Source: JAEUIT01 sp034439815 (GTDB taxonomy: Bacteria > Planctomycetota > Phycisphaerae > Phycisphaerales > SM1A02). From it: a DNA stretch of 13,530 nt. The position numbers and the translations under genes were made by a program. The stretch's first letter is position 1, and each line of letters starts with the position of its first letter. Shown here piece after piece: positions 13,004-13,530 of this stretch. The stretch is taken from assembly GCA_034439815.1 (NCBI GenBank), contig JAWXBD010000219.1, positions 1 to 13,530 of the forward strand. The letters are read 5' to 3'. A model generated the notes under the pieces. It was not told the origin of the DNA. It made no database searches and saw nothing but the letters and a program-made list of their open reading frames with translations.

Positions 13004-13530
13004 ATGACATCGCTCGCCGACTCCCGCCGCGACCGCGGCAGCGCGTCTGCTGGTCCTGCGACCAATCCTGATACGCCCGACGAACCGAATGGCCTCGAGC
13101 CGGACGGCTCGGTGACGTTCCCCTTCAATCTGAAGGACTGGGTCGCCAAGAACCGGCATCTGATGACGCCGCCTGTGGGGAACAAATACATTTATAGTGG
13201 AAAAGATTTCTTCATCATGATCATCGCAGGACCGAATGCCCGCAACGATTTTCATATGACGAACTCGGAGGAGTTCTTCTATCAGATCAAGGGCGACGTC
13301 AACATCCGCACCATTCAGAACGGGCGCATCGTCGATTGTCCGCTTCGCGAAGGCGAGGTGTTTTTCATCCCGCCCAACGTGCCGCACTCACCGCAGCGCG
13401 GACCGGACACGATCGGCCTGGTCGTGGAGCGTCGCCGGCCGGCCGGCGAGACCGAGCATCTGATGTTCTTCTGCGAGAAGTGTTCGGCGCTGGTCTACGA
13501 CAAGGAGTTCGACTGCAAGGACATCGTCAA
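13004..13530 (+). CDS. nbaC: 3-hydroxyanthranilate 3,4-dioxygenase, 3'-truncated by window edge
   Basis: This cytoplasmic Fe(II) cupin enzyme opens the ring of 3-hydroxyanthranilate to 2-amino-3-carboxymuconate semialdehyde in the kynurenine route to quinolinate/NAD or in tryptophan and nitrobenzoate breakdown. 175 residues are visible. ATG 13004 has GAGGT 5 nt upstream. The cupin core contains GPNARNDFHM (76-85), SEEFFYQIKGD (88-98), REGEVFFIPPNVPHSPQR (115-132) and LVVERRRPAG (139-148). Matching the Cupriavidus enzyme by spacing, H84, E90 and H128 are the iron ligands, R80 and R132 bind the substrate, and E142 aligns with its catalytic-pocket Glu. C157 and C160 (FFCEKC) begin the C-terminal rubredoxin-like metal site, whose second Cys pair lies beyond the window. 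An N-terminal extension of about 30 polar residues precedes the usual start of the family. No other kynurenine gene is visible. Confidence 0.95.
   Translation, partial: MTSLADSRRDRGSASAGPATNPDTPDEPNGLEPDGSVTFPFNLKDWVAKNRHLMTPPVGNKYIYSGKDFFIMIIAGPNARNDFHMTNSEEFFYQIKGDVNIRTIQNGRIVDCPLREGEVFFIPPNVPHSPQRGPDTIGLVVERRRPAGETEHLMFFCEKCSALVYDKEFDCKDIV

Noticed and set aside
12878..13387. 170-residue N-terminal extension of the chemoreceptor
   Set aside because: It runs antisense through the dioxygenase gene, has no domain and would place the membrane anchor far inside the protein.

Overview
This is a GC-rich bacterial window that most resembles the Planctomycetota, probably Phycisphaerae. The clues are a secreted protein with the planctomycete form of the PEP-CTERM sorting tail (VPVPG, hydrophobic stretch, RRRR), an orphan MutL-type ATPase in a membrane-protein operon, and mixed strong and absent Shine-Dalgarno sites. 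The lineage is an inference; no rRNA or marker gene is present.

Layout. Positions 1-720 (+) hold the C-terminal three quarters of pdxA (vitamin B6 synthesis). Positions 721-1861 form an unusually long non-coding region between two converging genes. It carries a 12-copy octamer array, a second degenerate repeat and a roughly 104-nt hairpin. Positions 1862-2515 (-) encode a PEP-CTERM-anchored secreted protein, preceded by several inverted repeats (2567-2662). Positions 2764-9918 (-) are a compact six-gene operon. In transcription order it encodes a MutL-like ASKHA ATPase, a soluble barrel-sandwich/KOW-like protein, an FN3 + DUF6754-like membrane protein, a six-helix membrane protein, a two-helix protein with a large extracytoplasmic domain, and a seven-helix membrane protein. 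Positions 10002-10834 (+) are two small coupled genes, a bacterial-PH-like membrane protein and a small conserved-looking protein, divergent from the operon across 83 bp that contain a 12-bp palindrome. Positions 10790-12877 (-) encode a chemoreceptor with a Wsp-like signalling tip. Positions 13004-13530 (+) are the start of 3-hydroxyanthranilate 3,4-dioxygenase (kynurenine pathway).

How the genes fit together. The six minus-strand genes have gaps of 42, 4, 13 and 11 bp and one 4-bp ATGA overlap, so they look like one co-translated unit. Predicted topology places the ATPase, the KOW-like protein and the DUF6754-like domain in the cytoplasm, and the FN3 domain and the 296-residue protein's main domain outside. 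This suggests a membrane-embedded complex driven or assembled by an actin/Hsp70-fold ATPase. No glutamate mutase subunit is present, so the MutL annotation does not explain the locus. This operon is the best candidate here for an undescribed system; its biochemical role cannot be read from the sequence. pdxA, the chemoreceptor and the dioxygenase look like ordinary neighbours.
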